From NCBI GenBank assembly GCA_030549175.1, contig JAUKUA010000004.1:3348001-3412000 (forward strand): a DNA stretch of 64,000 bases, read 5' to 3'. The notes below the pieces were generated by a model that was not told where the DNA came from, did not search any database, and saw only the letters and a program-made list of their open reading frames with translations. Made by a program: the position numbers and the translations under genes. Every line of letters begins with the position of its first letter. The first letter of the stretch is position 1. The DNA comes from Lasiosphaeris hirsuta. Its lineage: Eukaryota; Ascomycota; Sordariomycetes; Sordariales; Lasiosphaeriaceae. Shown here piece after piece: positions 46,459 to 58,900 of the stretch.

Positions 46459-46971
46459 ATGGTATGTCAAATCGCGCCGCGCTCGTCCCCGCACGTCCCG
46501 GATCCAAACCGGCTTGCATGGCAGCTGTCATCGGGGACTATTGCAAACCAATGGCTGCGATGACCGTTGATGCTAACCATCTACACCATTGACAGTCTAC
46601 CACTATCCGCTCGATCAAGTCGCTTGTCCCGCTGCTGGACCGCGTGCTGGTGCAGCGCATCAAGGCCGAGGCCAAGACCGCCTCGGGCCTCTTCCTCCCC
46701 GAGTCGAGCGTCAAGGAGCTCAACGAGGCCAAGGTGATGGCGGTCGGGCCCGGTGCTCTCGACAAGGACGGCAAGCGCCTGCCGATGGGAGTCAGCCAGG
46801 GTGACCGCGTGCTGATTCCCCAGTACGGCGGCTCCCCGGTCAAGGTTGGCGAGGATGAGTTCCATCTCTTCCGCGACAGCGAGTAAGTCCCCGCCCCCTC
46901 AAGGCGTAGTTGGTGTTCAAAGACAGCGAGCTGACTTGCGACGCAGGATTCTCGCCAAGATCAACGAGTAA
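46459..46971 (+). CDS. hsp10: Mitochondrial 10-kDa chaperonin Hsp10
   Basis: Three exons, 46459-46461, 46596-46882 and 46947-46971, 104 residues. The first exon is only the ATG, followed by a GTATGT donor; a TGACAG acceptor joins it to STTIRSIKSLVPLLDRVLVQR, the family N-terminus. The mobile-loop region is seen as KAEAKTASGLFLPE, followed by GVSQGDRVLIPQYGG and the C-terminal end EILAKINE. Hsp10 caps the Hsp60 chamber in the mitochondrial matrix and helps protein folding. Length is normal. Confidence 0.96.
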
Positions 46972-47564
46972 TCAGACCAGAAAACGATACCCATGACATC
47001 ACGAACGTGTACCATATTATATAATGTACCAAAATCCAAAGCCAAGGGAAGAAGCACGTGTACAAGATCTAGTGTTTCGCGAGGGAAGGCCCTCGGGGTA
47101 TTGCATAGAGCGGTGTAATTGTTGCGGTGCACTTTAATTGCTAGGCAGCTGCTGTTCTTGTCCGTCAATCTTGACCGGGCTGAGTGAGACGCTGGCGGGG
47201 CAAAAATATATACCTCTCCCCTCTTCCTTCCAGCTCAATGTAGGTGATGCCAAGATTGTAATTGCACTCGGGATTATCTAGACCTCGGGAAACATCGCAC
47301 CCTTCCAGTGAACCATTGATTTGAGCGGATGTGGAGCAGTCGTCCAACTCTTTTGCCAAGTGTGAATAACTCTAACCCGTACCACCGAGAAGATCGGGCA
47401 ACGCATGCCGAAAGTTTTGACCGTCGAGAAGTTCGCTACATGTTATCCCAACTTTACACTAGTCAGTTAGTAAGTAGCTTGTCCAGGCTATCCCATGCAT
47501 AAAAAGAGTGTTCATCGTTGCAAAAGCAAAGTTTGCAATGGAGGAATTTCTTATTATCCGATAT
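46972..47564. other. Intergenic between hsp10 and tRNA-Asn
   Basis: 3' flank of hsp10 followed by AT-rich sequence. Nothing else seen. Confidence 0.5.
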
Positions 47565-47650
47565 CTCCCCCGGGTGGGCTTGAACCACCAGCCTCCAGAT
47601 GGATCTGTAGAATAACAGTCTGACGCGCTAGCCAATTGCGCCACGGGGGA
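47565..47650 (-). tRNA. tRNA-Asn(GTT) with a 12-nt intron
   Basis: 86 nt on the minus strand. Acceptor stem TCCCCCG/CGGGGGA is perfect, with discriminator G as in tRNA-Asn. The D-arm GCGC/GCGC, the T-arm GGTGG-TTCAAGC-CCACC and a 5-nt variable loop all fold. The anticodon stem pairs TCAGA with TCTGG only if a 12-nt intron (TTCTACAGATCC) after position 37 is removed; this restores the standard Asn loop CTGTTAA with anticodon GTT. The intron can pair in part with the anticodon region (CTGT/ACAG), as in bulge-helix-bulge tRNA introns. Confidence 0.9.
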
Positions 47651-49822
47651 TATGGTATCTTGTTTGATGATTTTCTCCATACTGCAACACCATTATCAGA
47701 GAGGCCAATTCTTGTTTTTGAGGCTGCTTGCAGATAGCTGCAACGTGCATACCTAGAAGCCACTGTCTTCAGGGATATCCAGCAAAAGTGCCCGTCATTC
47801 GTGAATATATCAATGTCTCGTTGAAAGACCACAAGAATCATGGATGGAGGGAACCTGAGCCCTAATAACGAGCTCCGGCTCTGAGCTAGACTTGCTGAGG
47901 TCTCGAATGTGCCTTATGTACGTGATTGTTGGTCTTTGGCAGGGGGTCCCCTTAATCTAGCTTGTTTGGGACGAGATGGTGACGAGGAAACGGATGGCAG
48001 AGACATGCATCGTTATGCCCTCAGGTATTATTGTCTTTGATTAAGCCACAACTATTAACACTTGAAGATGTGCAACTGGAGATAAAAGGTCTCGAATTAA
48101 CACAAACCAGGACTGGCAGTTGGAAGATTCTTGATCCAACTGGGTTATGGAGGGAATGCAGTGAGATGCGAACGACTGGTAGAATCCGAAAAGGCTCAAT
48201 TTGAAACCCCGGAAGAGTGACCTGAGCATCAAGGCAATAAATCCAACACAGTTGGGATGCACGTAACGAATGGGGGTTCAGTTGAGCCGCCACCATCGGA
48301 ATGGAGTGATTGTCAATGTTTTCGTCTGATGTGGTTGATGTGGAGGGGGGAAGGCTGAAACTTGAAACGACCGTGGGCTCCAGGGGTGCTGTGGCTCCCG
48401 TCAGTGGCGGCAGTGGGCGGGGGTGATGTAATTGTAAGCGCCCAGGCCACTTACTGTCTTTCGCTTTCCCTTTTCGGATGATATCCTCTTCACTCATTTT
48501 TGCTTCTCAGCAATTGTCTGTCTCAATATATTCTATGGATGAGACGAGGCGACGAGAAACCCCCCTGCCGCGGCCAAACTTGATCCTCAACATGGCTTAT
48601 TCCGTACCAGTAATACATATTTTGGGAGCCAGGTTTTCTGCTGGCCTTGAAGAACCAGACCGGGTCAACGGGTGAATCCACATTCTCATCAATTTGAACC
48701 AGGGGGGTGGTTGTTTGAAACAAAGACACTCGTGCCTTGGCGAGGATCTACCACAGGTCTCATCCCGCCAACCAGTGGCCTGGGCGAAGAAGGCCAAGAT
48801 GGCCCCCTTTTTTCCTTGCAACCTTGCGAAACACGCCAACGCCAGGGCCCGTCGTCAATTCTAGCCGCGAACCTAGACCTGTTGGCCGCGGGGACTGTTT
48901 GTTTCTCAGCTTTCCCGACTTTGACGGGTGCTGTGACTGGTCGACGTGCAAGCAGACGACAAGCACTCCCGAGCAAGCGCTGGAAGGGGCGCCGACTGCG
49001 AGCTCGGGAGGCCAAACACCACTGGCAGCGCGAGTCCGTCTCAACCTCCGACGCTGGCAGCATGCCACGAACCGCTCAGTCACCGGCGCGGGCGAGAGGG
49101 GCGAGGCGAGCGCAGTGAGAATAGATGCCAAATGCCAAATACCTAATGCCGGGGATGAATGTCAAATGCGGTGCTGCGGCGCATTCAGGTACAAATACAC
49201 ACACCTCAGCCCTCGTGGGTTCTTGCCGGGCGGCGCAGCCCTTCACCAAGAGATCCGACGCTGTCTTCTCGGTTGATCTCCCGTCCCAGTCTTTTTTCGT
49301 CCACAGGATTGATTGGATTGACTGCAGGAGTCGCCCGCCTCCTTTCCTCCTTTTTAGCGTCCTCTTCCCGGTACTGCGTACCCTCTGCCCACTTACTGCC
49401 TACCGGCGTCATTAATCTCGATCCGACGCCCCTGTGAGTCCGGGGTCAGTCACCCCCCTCTCAGCTCCATCCGGGTCCCTATATCATTTCCCTCCTCCCT
49501 CCCCTTGGGGCTTTGAGAAGTAGGCATCGTGTCTTGTGATTCAGTCTTTTTCTTTTTTTGGGTTGTCATCCATTCATTCTTCATCGAGTCGTTCATTCAC
49601 TCAGTCATTCCTTCATTTTTTTGCTCTCGAGGGTGTCAGTTGTTCACCTTCCCATTCATCCGTTCCTTCACTTCAACCGTCAACAATAAGAAACTGGCTT
49701 TCACGACATCACCAACTTGAAACCATACGAGCATATCTTCGCGGGACCAAGACTTTTCACACGCATCATCACATTTGCACAGACAGATTATCGAACAGTA
49801 CAACCCGGCAGACGTGCTGAAA
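47651..49822. other. 2.2-kb intergenic region upstream of the AA9 gene
   Basis: No convincing gene; overlapping frames of 60-180 codons occur on both strands without family resemblance. The last 350 bases are CT- and T-rich (TTCTTTTTTTG at 49550-49560) and form the promoter and leader of the AA9 gene. Confidence 0.5.
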
Positions 49823-51330
49823 ATGCGCTCCGCCCTCTCATTGCTTGGTCTTGCGACCACCTTCGCAACCCTCTCGAGTGCCCACACTGTCTTCACCAAC
49901 CTCTTCATCAACGATGAGAACCAGGGCGACGGGACATGCATCCGTATGCCTAAGGATGGGAGCACCTGTACTGCCCCTATTCTAGGCCGGAGCAACCCCG
50001 ACCTGGCATGTGGTAAGTTACTCCACCTCCCGAGTATCAAGAATGGAAGCTGATATAGCATTGCAACCCAGGCCGAGATGGTGCCTCCGCTGTTGCCTTC
50101 ACCTGCGGTGCACCCGCGGGCGCCAAGCTGACATTTGAGTTCCGCATGTACGCAGACCTTTCGCAGCGCGGCGCTATAGACCCGTCCCACAAGGGCCCCA
50201 TGGCTGTCTACCTCAAGCCCGTATCTGACATGGCTAGCACCCCCGCCGCGGGTGACGGTTGGTTCAAGATTTGGGATGAGGGCTACGACTCGGGATCGGG
50301 CAAGTTCGCCACCGAGAAGCTTATCGCCAACAACGGCCTGCTCTCTGTCAACCTTCCTCCTGGCCTCCCTACTGGTTACTATCTTGTGCGCCACGAGATC
50401 ATCACTCTTCAGAACGTCACGGCCGGACCCACGGTCGACGCCCAATTCTACGCGGGCTGCGCCCAGCTTTACGTGCAAGGGTCCTCTTCCGGCTCGCTCA
50501 ACATCCCCGCTGAGAGCAAGGTCAGCATTCCTGGCCATGTGTCTCCTGGCGATGCCGGCCTCCATTTCAACATCTACGACCAGCCCCTCAAGTTGCCATA
50601 CGCCATCCCAGGCCCCAAGGTCTTCTTCCCCGGCGGCGGCTCTTCCGGTGGGAATGTCAAGGCGGCCGCTTCTGCTCCCACAGGCGGCATTCCGCCCTCG
50701 TGCCTCATAAAGAATGCCAACTGGTGCGGCCTTGAGGTCGCCGATTACAACTCCGAGACGGGCTGCTGGGCCGCCGTCGAGGCATGCTACCAGCAGGGCG
50801 ACGTGTGCTACAAGAGCGCGCCGCCCACGGGCTCCAAGGGCTGCGACAAGTGGGACCGCCAAAAGTGCGATGGCCTCCGCGACTCGTGCAGCGCGGGCAA
50901 TTTCAACGGCCCCCCGAACAAGGGCGTCAAGCTGGGTGACATCATCCTCAACGACATCCCCTCCGGCAGCCTCCCGGCCGCTGTGAACCAGGGCGCTACC
51001 CCGAGCGTCGTCGACAGCGGGACTACCACCAGCGGCAGCGGCGGGAACGAAGTCAAGGAGGCGCAGCCCGAGCCCGCGAAGCAGGAGCCTGCCGCGCCCG
51101 CACCGTCTCCCGAATCCGCGCCCGCACCCGCACCCGTGCCCGAGTATTCGGCCCCCGCACCCGAATCCGCACCCCCCACTGCGCCTGTACCAGTCGTTGT
51201 TGCGGCCCCGGCTGCCCCGGCTGCTCCGTGCGGCGGCACCACGATTGTGAAGCGCAGCGGCACCCAGACGGTGGTACGCACCATCGTGGTACGCCACAGA
51301 CGAAGGCGCGCGACCCGCCAGGCGGCCTAA
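49823..51330 (+). CDS. AA9 lytic polysaccharide monooxygenase with Cys-rich and basic C-terminal extension
   Basis: Two exons, 49823-50012 and 50072-51330, 482 residues. A signal peptide (MRSALSLLGLATTFATLSSA) ends just before His, so the mature protein begins HTVFTN with the copper-brace N-terminal His. The second copper His is in YYLVRHEIITL, and the axial Tyr region is QFYAGCAQLYV. Other AA9 signatures are SIPGHVSPGDAGLHFNIYD and YAIPGPKVFF. AA9 enzymes oxidatively cleave cellulose or hemicelluloses outside the cell. Instead of a CBM1, the catalytic domain is followed by a segment with eight Cys (about 298-365), then a Pro/Ala/Glu-rich linker (PAPAPSPESAPAPAP-type) and a strongly basic tail (VVRHRRRRATRQAA). 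Confidence 0.94.
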
Positions 51331-52349
51331 AGGCTTCTGTTCTTTTGCTCTCTCTCTCTCTCTCTCCTGACTTGAAACAGGAAGCAGGATTTGGGCGATG
51401 ATGGCGATTTTTCCCTTCCTCTATATTCTCACTCATGACGTCAATGACCAAAAGAGTTTTCAGCCTGCCCCTCGCCTCACTTTTCTTCGAGCCGAGAGGC
51501 CGGCTGTTTGACACTTCGATTCTCCGTGGCTTACCTGAACGGGAGTCATCGCAGCAGACCAGTTTGTTTTTACATTCATTGTTCAACCCGCCCGGGTCAT
51601 GGGATACCGGTTTTTGTACCATAGAAGACGACGTTGAGGAGGTAACACCTTACTTTCACTAGATGATGAAGACGGAGTTTTTTCTCCCGTCCACGTATTT
51701 GTATTACTATATGACATTTGCCTGCTACGTTCCGCAGATGGGATGACACAGGAACACTTTTTTACGTAGCGGCCAAGACAATTGTCGAGGCGATGAGGAT
51801 AGACAAGCAAAAAAAAAGTCAACTGAAAAAACTACGTACGACCCAGCTTCGTGATGTCGTGTAACATTTATGGCCATAGTTAAAGTCTTATTGACAGGGA
51901 ACACACTCCAGGATAGCTTTTCAGAGCGTCAGCCCGGAGATTTGGGTCTCTATTTTTCAATTTGGCGGCTAAACACTCATCAACTCTAAGCCCCTTTTCA
52001 TTCTATTGATAGCCGAAATCAAGCAACCTAAATCCTGCCCGTGTGTGACCGGCCTCTAGCCCCGAACGCAAACTGTTGTACAACAAAAGCCAGAAAGCAA
52101 AAACTCTGTGCAACCATAGCTGAAGAAGCACAACCCGCTAGCCGCGCAAAGATTACCGCCTTTGTGTTCTCCCCTATCGACACCTCGTCCAGCAACTAGG
52201 TCCCGAACGTACGAAGCCAACGCACTCTCCTGACCATCGTACAACCCCTTGACTCCTAGACCATCCAGCATCGACCCCGAAAACACATCGCCAGCCGCAC
52301 TTGATCCGCCGTACATTTGTTGATACAGCAAATACCGTCCCTCCCAGCC
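51331..52349. other. Convergent intergenic region; CT microsatellite
   Basis: Between AA9 (+) and the helicase gene (-). A (CT)n run of about ten units lies at 51347-51366. No gene seen. Confidence 0.5.
51347..51366. repeat. CT dinucleotide microsatellite
   Basis: About ten CT units in the 3' untranslated region of the AA9 gene. Confidence 0.85.
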
Positions 52350-55300
52350 TCAAGCAAGCAATTTGAGAATATCTCCCATTCTTGTCTCTTTCGTCTTCTT
52401 GCTCTTCCCCTTCTCCTGAAACGCCTTGTTGACTAGCTCTCGTTTCTCCCGCTGGATGTCAAGCACTCTCTCCTCGACAGTACCCTCCATCACGAGTCGC
52501 CACACCGTTGTTGGCCTCGTCTGACCTAGACGATGTACGCGATCAACCGCCTGGTCCTCAATGGCTGGAGCCCACCCTGCATCTCACATCAACATCTCGC
52601 ACTGCAAACAAATTAAGAGATGAAACTCACAGCTATCAGCCAGAATAACAGTATCAGCCGAGACCAAGTTCAGCCCGACACTGCACACCCCCAAGCTGGC
52701 CAGCATGATACGCACGTTGGGGTCATAATCCAACGCGCGGATCGCGGCATCGCGTTGGCTCGTGTTCATGCTACCATCAACACGTGTGTACGTGTACCCG
52801 GCCTCGTCGAGCTGCTTTTGGATGACCGTCAAGAACGATGTCCACTGGGAAAAGATAATGACCTTTGAGCCCTCGTTCTTCAGGGTGGCCTGTATGATCT
52901 TGAGGAGGGCTTCTGTCTTGGACGATTTTGTCTCCTGGTCGAGCTCTGTCTCCTCTTGGCTAGCCGAGGGCTCGAGCGCGGGCTCGAGAAGCTTCTCCTC
53001 CGAGAGTTCGGCGCGGCACATTGGACATTTGTGCTGGATATCGATCACCTTAGTGATACAAGCCCGACAGAAGATGTGCTTGCAATGCGTAATTACCGGG
53101 CTAGTCATAGATTCTATGCAGACGGCGCACTCTTCTTGACTTTCTATGACAAGCTGGAGCGCCTGCCGCAGGAGTACGCAGTTCTCATCATTTAGCGGGA
53201 CGACATCTTGATCCTCCAAAAGTTTAAGAAGATGCACAATCCTATCTTTGCACAACGTCCAGTGGTTACAGCTGATCCTGTTAGAATGTTGCGAGTCTAA
53301 ACAGAACTTGGAGATACGTACGTTTGGCGAAGGCGTAAAAGCCTCTCGAGAACGCCTTGGAACCTCCCCTTCTGGCCAAGCTCGGACTGATGTTGATACT
53401 CATCGAGAGCCCCTTGAGCCTCCGATCTATGCATCGGTTAGCATCGGTATCGAGAATGGAGGGTGATAAACCCACAGCAGCGCGTCATATTTCTTCTTTT
53501 CTTCCGCCCAGAACGTAATGCGATGAATGTACTCCGTCTTCGCCGGAAGCTTGAGGTCAACAAACCTCATACCCTTTTTACGACGGAGACAGACGTCCGT
53601 CATCAGTGACTGCAGCAGAGCCTCTCCGCGTGCGTCTCCATTGGCTAAAGGTCTGGCAATGACGGCGTTGAACACCTCAGACTGCTCTATGCCACCGGTG
53701 ATCCGGAGGAATTTGAGCAATGAATGGATGTCCTTGATGTTGTTGACGCTGGGGCACATCACGTTAGCGAGGGTCGGAATAAGGGGCCTTCGCTTTGGCT
53801 TACATGGGGGTCCCCGTCAAGACCCATCTTGACTTCGCCTTTAGCGTGCAAACCGCCTCGGCCGCCTTGGTTTTGGCGTTCCGTATCGTATGACCCTCAT
53901 CCAGTACGATCCGTCTCCAGTCAATCTCGGACAACGCATCACCCTTCGCCTCGCTAGTCATGGTACCGTAACTCGTAATGATTACGTCGTAGGCATCTAG
54001 GGATTTGGCAGAGGTCTGTCGGGAAGCTCCGTGATAGATCACTACCTTGGGCATATGCTCCTCAAGCACGTGGCGGTGGATTTGCTGCTCCCAGTTGCTC
54101 ATTACGCCAACTGGGGCTACAATAAGAGTCTTGCCAGGCCCGCCAGTCATGATGAGACTGATGATCTGGAGGGTCTTGCCCAAGCCCATATCATCTGCCA
54201 AGATACCGCCGGACAACAGGGCCGGTGCCGTTGTCGCAGTGAAGCTTGTTCCGATGTTGAGGAACCTACCGCGAGCGTCTCTTTTCCAAAGCTGCGTCGT
54301 GGCATTAGAGCTAGGGTCCGGAAACTTTGGATCCTCCTTGGCCGACAACCAAGCAAGACCTTGCAGCTGATAAGGGAGCAAGGTAGCCTTGATTGTGCTG
54401 GGCTGCTGAGCCATAGGCAGCTTTGCAAGTTGGGCTTCGTCCATGGCCAAGGACTTCGCGATGTCCCCACCACTCCGAAAGTTGACAGCCTGGCTGACTT
54501 GGGCGAGCTCCTGAAGAGAGACCTCTGGTTCGCCGCTCGGAAATCCAGATGTTCCCTGACCCTTCAGGCCCATGGCTGCCTTCCGTGCTTCGCTTTCGGC
54601 CTTGGTCTTTTTAAGCTGGGTGGCTTTGACGAGTTTGTCTTTCTTCAGGCGTTCTTCCAGATTCTCACGGCTGACTGCCTCACTGGTCCCATAGAGTTGG
54701 ATGCGGATGGGGCAGTCATAAAACCCCTTTTCGCCAGTGAGCATCCCCTCAATGGTAATCTCGCCATTGTCCTGAAAAGCTGTGAGAATTCTGCTGCGTC
54801 ACATTCAAAACCATGAAAGACTCACAATGTAGGGCACCAACTTGGCCGCAACTGCCCTAGGCAAATGCCCAATCTGGGCCCCCAACACGTTATCGACCCG
54901 AATCGCATTTGAATCATACTTGTCAAACATCAGGTCAGCCCATGTTCATGCCTTGCGGCATGGTGGCATCTTACTGGGTTAGAAGGTTCCCTCCTGCACA
55001 TAACAAGCTCCCCAGCAGTCGCTACGCCATTGTAGTACCTGATGCCTACGACCTTCCCGTCTGCGGCCCATCTTTGTTAATTCCAATATCACCTCGCCTC
55101 TCAGCCAGCAATTGTACATACCAAGTGTCCCATAAAACTCCCAGGCAGGCCCATCATCACTCTGCGTCAGATCAATCACCTCAGCCTCGTAGTCCTGAGT
55201 CGAACCCTGCCATGCCAAACGCCGACCTGCATCGTAAGGTCCCGAGGAAGGCTGTTGCGGCGGAGGAGCACGCTGCAGCGGAGGCGATCGGACTGGACCA

Positions 55301-55425
55301 GTACCCAACGACGAAGCCCGAACCGACGGCACGGGGGAACTGAATGATGACGACGGCGTCCGTGCCACCTTCGTTTGGCGGCCAGTCTCACTGGCAACTG
55401 GATTGGGCCGTTTGCGCGGCGGCAT
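52350..55425 (-). CDS. Rad5/HLTF-type HIRAN-SNF2-RING helicase
   Basis: Eight exons, 55425-55122, 55060-54975, 54918-54826, 54771-53804, 53748-53476, 53426-53322, 53271-52631 and 52576-52350, 898 residues, every joint in frame. The N-terminal 90 residues are basic and disordered. The HIRAN domain (about 98-195) includes [17 protein letters not shown] and [19 protein letters not shown]. The SNF2 helicase core has the Walker A region [10 protein letters not shown] near 360 and DEGH as motif II near 455. A C3HC4 RING ([20 protein letters not shown]) sits at about 657-695 between the two helicase lobes, and the helicase C block ([21 protein letters not shown]) follows. This layout is that of Rad5/HLTF, which handle stalled replication forks and PCNA polyubiquitination. 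Which of several fungal paralogues it is cannot be told without a tree. Confidence 0.95.
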
Positions 55426-55913
55426 CTTTTCTCTGGTGTGGGTGACGCGCTCTGTTGGTGTGAGTATTACACTGGATGGCGAGTCGTTTTCGGGTTGTAG
55501 GAGGTGCAAGTTACGCAACAAAGTATATTATGCAGTTGCCAAAATGGTGAAAAGGGCGGAGCTTCGGGCCTTCATATCCTGCGCAGAATAAAAAATTGGA
55601 AAACCGGAATAGAAGTTGCAATAGAAAGCGAAGGAACCAAGCGGCCTGGTGGTATCCTCATGGAAAAAGGAAAGCGCGACGCCAGCTGCAGGTATGCGTG
55701 CTCACGTGGTGTGAATGCCCATAAGGATAACTACTAGTTTTGCTTTTTCGCACGAGGGGCTAACAAGCATCCAACTCCTCTGTAAGCCCAACAATCATCC
55801 ACTCTCTTCAGATAACAAAGCAAAAATAAGGTCACATCCAACAATGGGTATTATAACGTCTGCCTTGGCTTGCTTGGGAGCATAAAAACCCAAGAGCCCA
55901 ACTAGCTGTATTT
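55426..55913. promoter_or_regulatory. Promoter of the helicase gene and 3' flank of BMS1
   Basis: 488 bp between two same-strand (minus) genes. Moderately AT-rich; no particular motif. Confidence 0.45.
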
Positions 55914-58900
55914 CTACTTCCTCCTCTTCCCACCGCCGCCGCCGCTGCTATCCGGCTTCCGCTTTTTGCCCTCCCTCTCCCAGTACGCCTTGTTCTCTCT
56001 CTTCTCCTTATTTTCCAGGCGCGCTTCAATATCCGCCTGCTTCTTCCTGTACTCGACCCGCTTCTCCTCTTTCTTAACCCTCCTCTTCTCCACAACCTCC
56101 TTCCGGATTGTCGTGAGCTTCTGCATGAGATCACGCGCCTTCTTCTCCTCACCCTTGACCACCACTGCCCGCTTCTGGAGGTAAGTTTCCCTCGTCTGCG
56201 GCTTAGTCTGGATGATCTGTGATTTGAACGGCAGACTAGCCGCTAGCGCCCTGGGTACACGTAGCGGATTGAAGCGTCTTGTCGGTCGCTCAATTTTCCT
56301 GTACTGGCTGTTCTTCAGCATTGGCGTGTCTAGCTCGTTGTCCCGTCGAATCTGTCCCGTAAGTCGCATGCCCTGCCAGCCCACTAGGTTCGTGACAGGG
56401 TTATAGAACCGATGGGGCTTGATAGGGTACCACGCCCTCAGGAACACAATGTCGCTGAGCAAAATTTTGTCTTCAAATGTTGCTCTGAAGTGCCCGTCTG
56501 GTTTGGCTAACGCCCGCTTGATTTGACCACGGACTCCAGAAACCGTCTTGATAGCAGCTCCCTCAAACTTGGCAATCTCCAGAGCCGAGTTGAACATGTC
56601 CTTGATGAAAGCCGTGTTCTTGAAGATCTTGTACGGTGTACCGGTCTGTAATAAGAGTAAACATGCGAAGCCAAGACACAATAGGAGGCTAACATACAAG
56701 CTTGAGCTTCTTGACGATTTCAGTGGACTCATCCACACTTAGAACTGTGCCAGTTGCGCTGATCCGGAACCCAGGGTTGGCCGAGGAGAACGACTGCAAG
56801 CACACAAAGCCCGTGTTGGGGGCGACGAGAGGACCATAGAACGTTCCAAAACAATGCATATGCTCGGGCGTGTACTTGAGCATTCTGTTTCTCGTCCGGG
56901 AGTCCGAAATGGAATACACCGGCATGGACTGGAACCTCCGCCAGCCGAGAGAGAAGATTAGGGGATCGCCTGTTTTGACTGTTTCAAAAAAGTTAGTTTC
57001 TGTATTGAGGGCAGAGAGCTGTCGATCAGTTGTTTCTGGGGGTAGACTTACGGATCTTCTTGTGCCATCTGTGTCTCTTGATTCTGACCTGGACAAACCC
57101 GAACCTGTCCTCGGTGGCAGAGAGACCTCCAACAATGATAGGCATCCTCGGCCGGAACATAGTCACAAACTCCGTAGGGACACCCTCAATGACTAGCCTT
57201 GCGTACTTGCCGGTCTTGAAGCCCTCAACAGAAGTACGCTGAGTCTCGTCGAGATTTTCAAACTCGGACCTGTTGATGTCCAGCTGCTTTTGAAGAACCG
57301 CTTTTTGCGCCTCGTACCAGTCATCTTCACCAAATTCTTCTTCTCCGCCTTCCCGTCTCGCAATTGCCCTATCGTTCTTGAATCCCTCGCGATCCTCTTC
57401 CTCAAATCGCAGCTTCAGCTCCTCCTTGCGGCGCGCGTTTTTCTCGCGCTCTGCCTCGAGACTTGCTTCTGGCTCGGCCACTGGTTCCGCGTCCGATTCC
57501 TCCCCAGCGCCATCGTTTCCGTCTGCCTCCAGATCTTCGAACGCACCGTCGCCCTCGTCGTCGTCGTCATCCCCCATATCGTCTCCCATGTCGTCGTCGT
57601 CTTCGCCGCCCTCCTCGTCAACCAGGTTGGCTGTGGCAAACCTGCTCCTGAGAGCCTCAACAGCGTCCTGCCTAGACCATTTTGCTGATAACTCCTCGTA
57701 GTTAAAACGGGGAATCGCGCGGTCCTCTCCAACATCCTCATCAAGACCATTTGCAGCTCTCTTGAAGAAGGTGTCTTCCTCTTCCTGTTCGATATCTTCC
57801 TCCTTCTCCTCCTCTTCACCTCTCCATTTCAAGAGAGCTTCCTTCGGCGATATTGTGGTGTCGTACATGAACCTAGCGAGGTCAACTGCGCGATACGGCC
57901 GCCTCTTTTCGTGTAGCCGCTTTGCCCGATCCATCATATTTTCTTTCCATTTGGTAGCACCGCCCTCCCCATCAGAAGACTCGCCGTCCTCGTCGTCCTC
58001 GCCATCCTCATCGGAACCTTCCTCGCCACCAGAGGACAAAGAACCGAGATCGGAATCGCTGTCGGCAAAGGCAACTTCTTCGTCCTCAACCTTGTCGGCC
58101 TTTTTCCGGAATATTTTACCAAGCTTTTGCTCATTGAACTCGGTTTCGACATCAGACCCTTCCTCGTCGTCGCCACTAACAAAACCTTCGTCCTCCGGCA
58201 ACTCGCCTTCACCGTCAGAGCCGCCCCGATCAGCGAAACGGGCCTTTCTTTGAGTTTTCCTTCCCGTATCGGCCTCTTCTGGAACCTGAGTAATTTGCTC
58301 CCCACTAGCAAACAGCTTAACGCCCTGGTCAGTCTGACCAAGGAGACGCCTCTCTCCCTGCAAGTCAATAATGAGCTGCTCTCCTTCGCCGCGCTCAACA
58401 CCTTCGGCGCTCTTATCGAAGGTAAACCCCTTTTCTCTGGTGATGACAATGTGGTCTCCGGTGATCTTCAACCCACTGCGATCAGCCATTGGCGCGTACA
58501 TCTTCTTGTCTTTCTCGTCGAGACGCCTCCTCCCTGTCTTTCCTTCCACTTTGGCGAGTGCCTGTTCCATGGCGGGCGTTGGGCAAGGGTCAGGTAATGT
58601 CTCCATGGCGGATATCGTATAGTCACCCAGACCGGGAATATGCACCCTCTGTCCCTCGGCGGCGAAGTTGGTTCCACGCAGATAACCAGACAACTCAATC
58701 GTCCGATCGCACTTGTCATCCTCTTCGATCTTTGTAGGATGTGTGATGTCCCGATAGTTGTCAATGACAGTGTAGGGATGCGTGTTTCTCCAAACTAAGG
58801 GGCGAGGGTTCTTCATGACGGACAGGAAGCGGGACAGATTGTGGATTTCGCGATCGGGGTACCGGCCGTTGAGGACACCAGACAGGAAAAACAAGTGGGC

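Noticed and set aside
48021..48497. Minus-strand frame of 158 codons
   Set aside because: Composition varies along the frame, no conserved block and no splice-supported extension.
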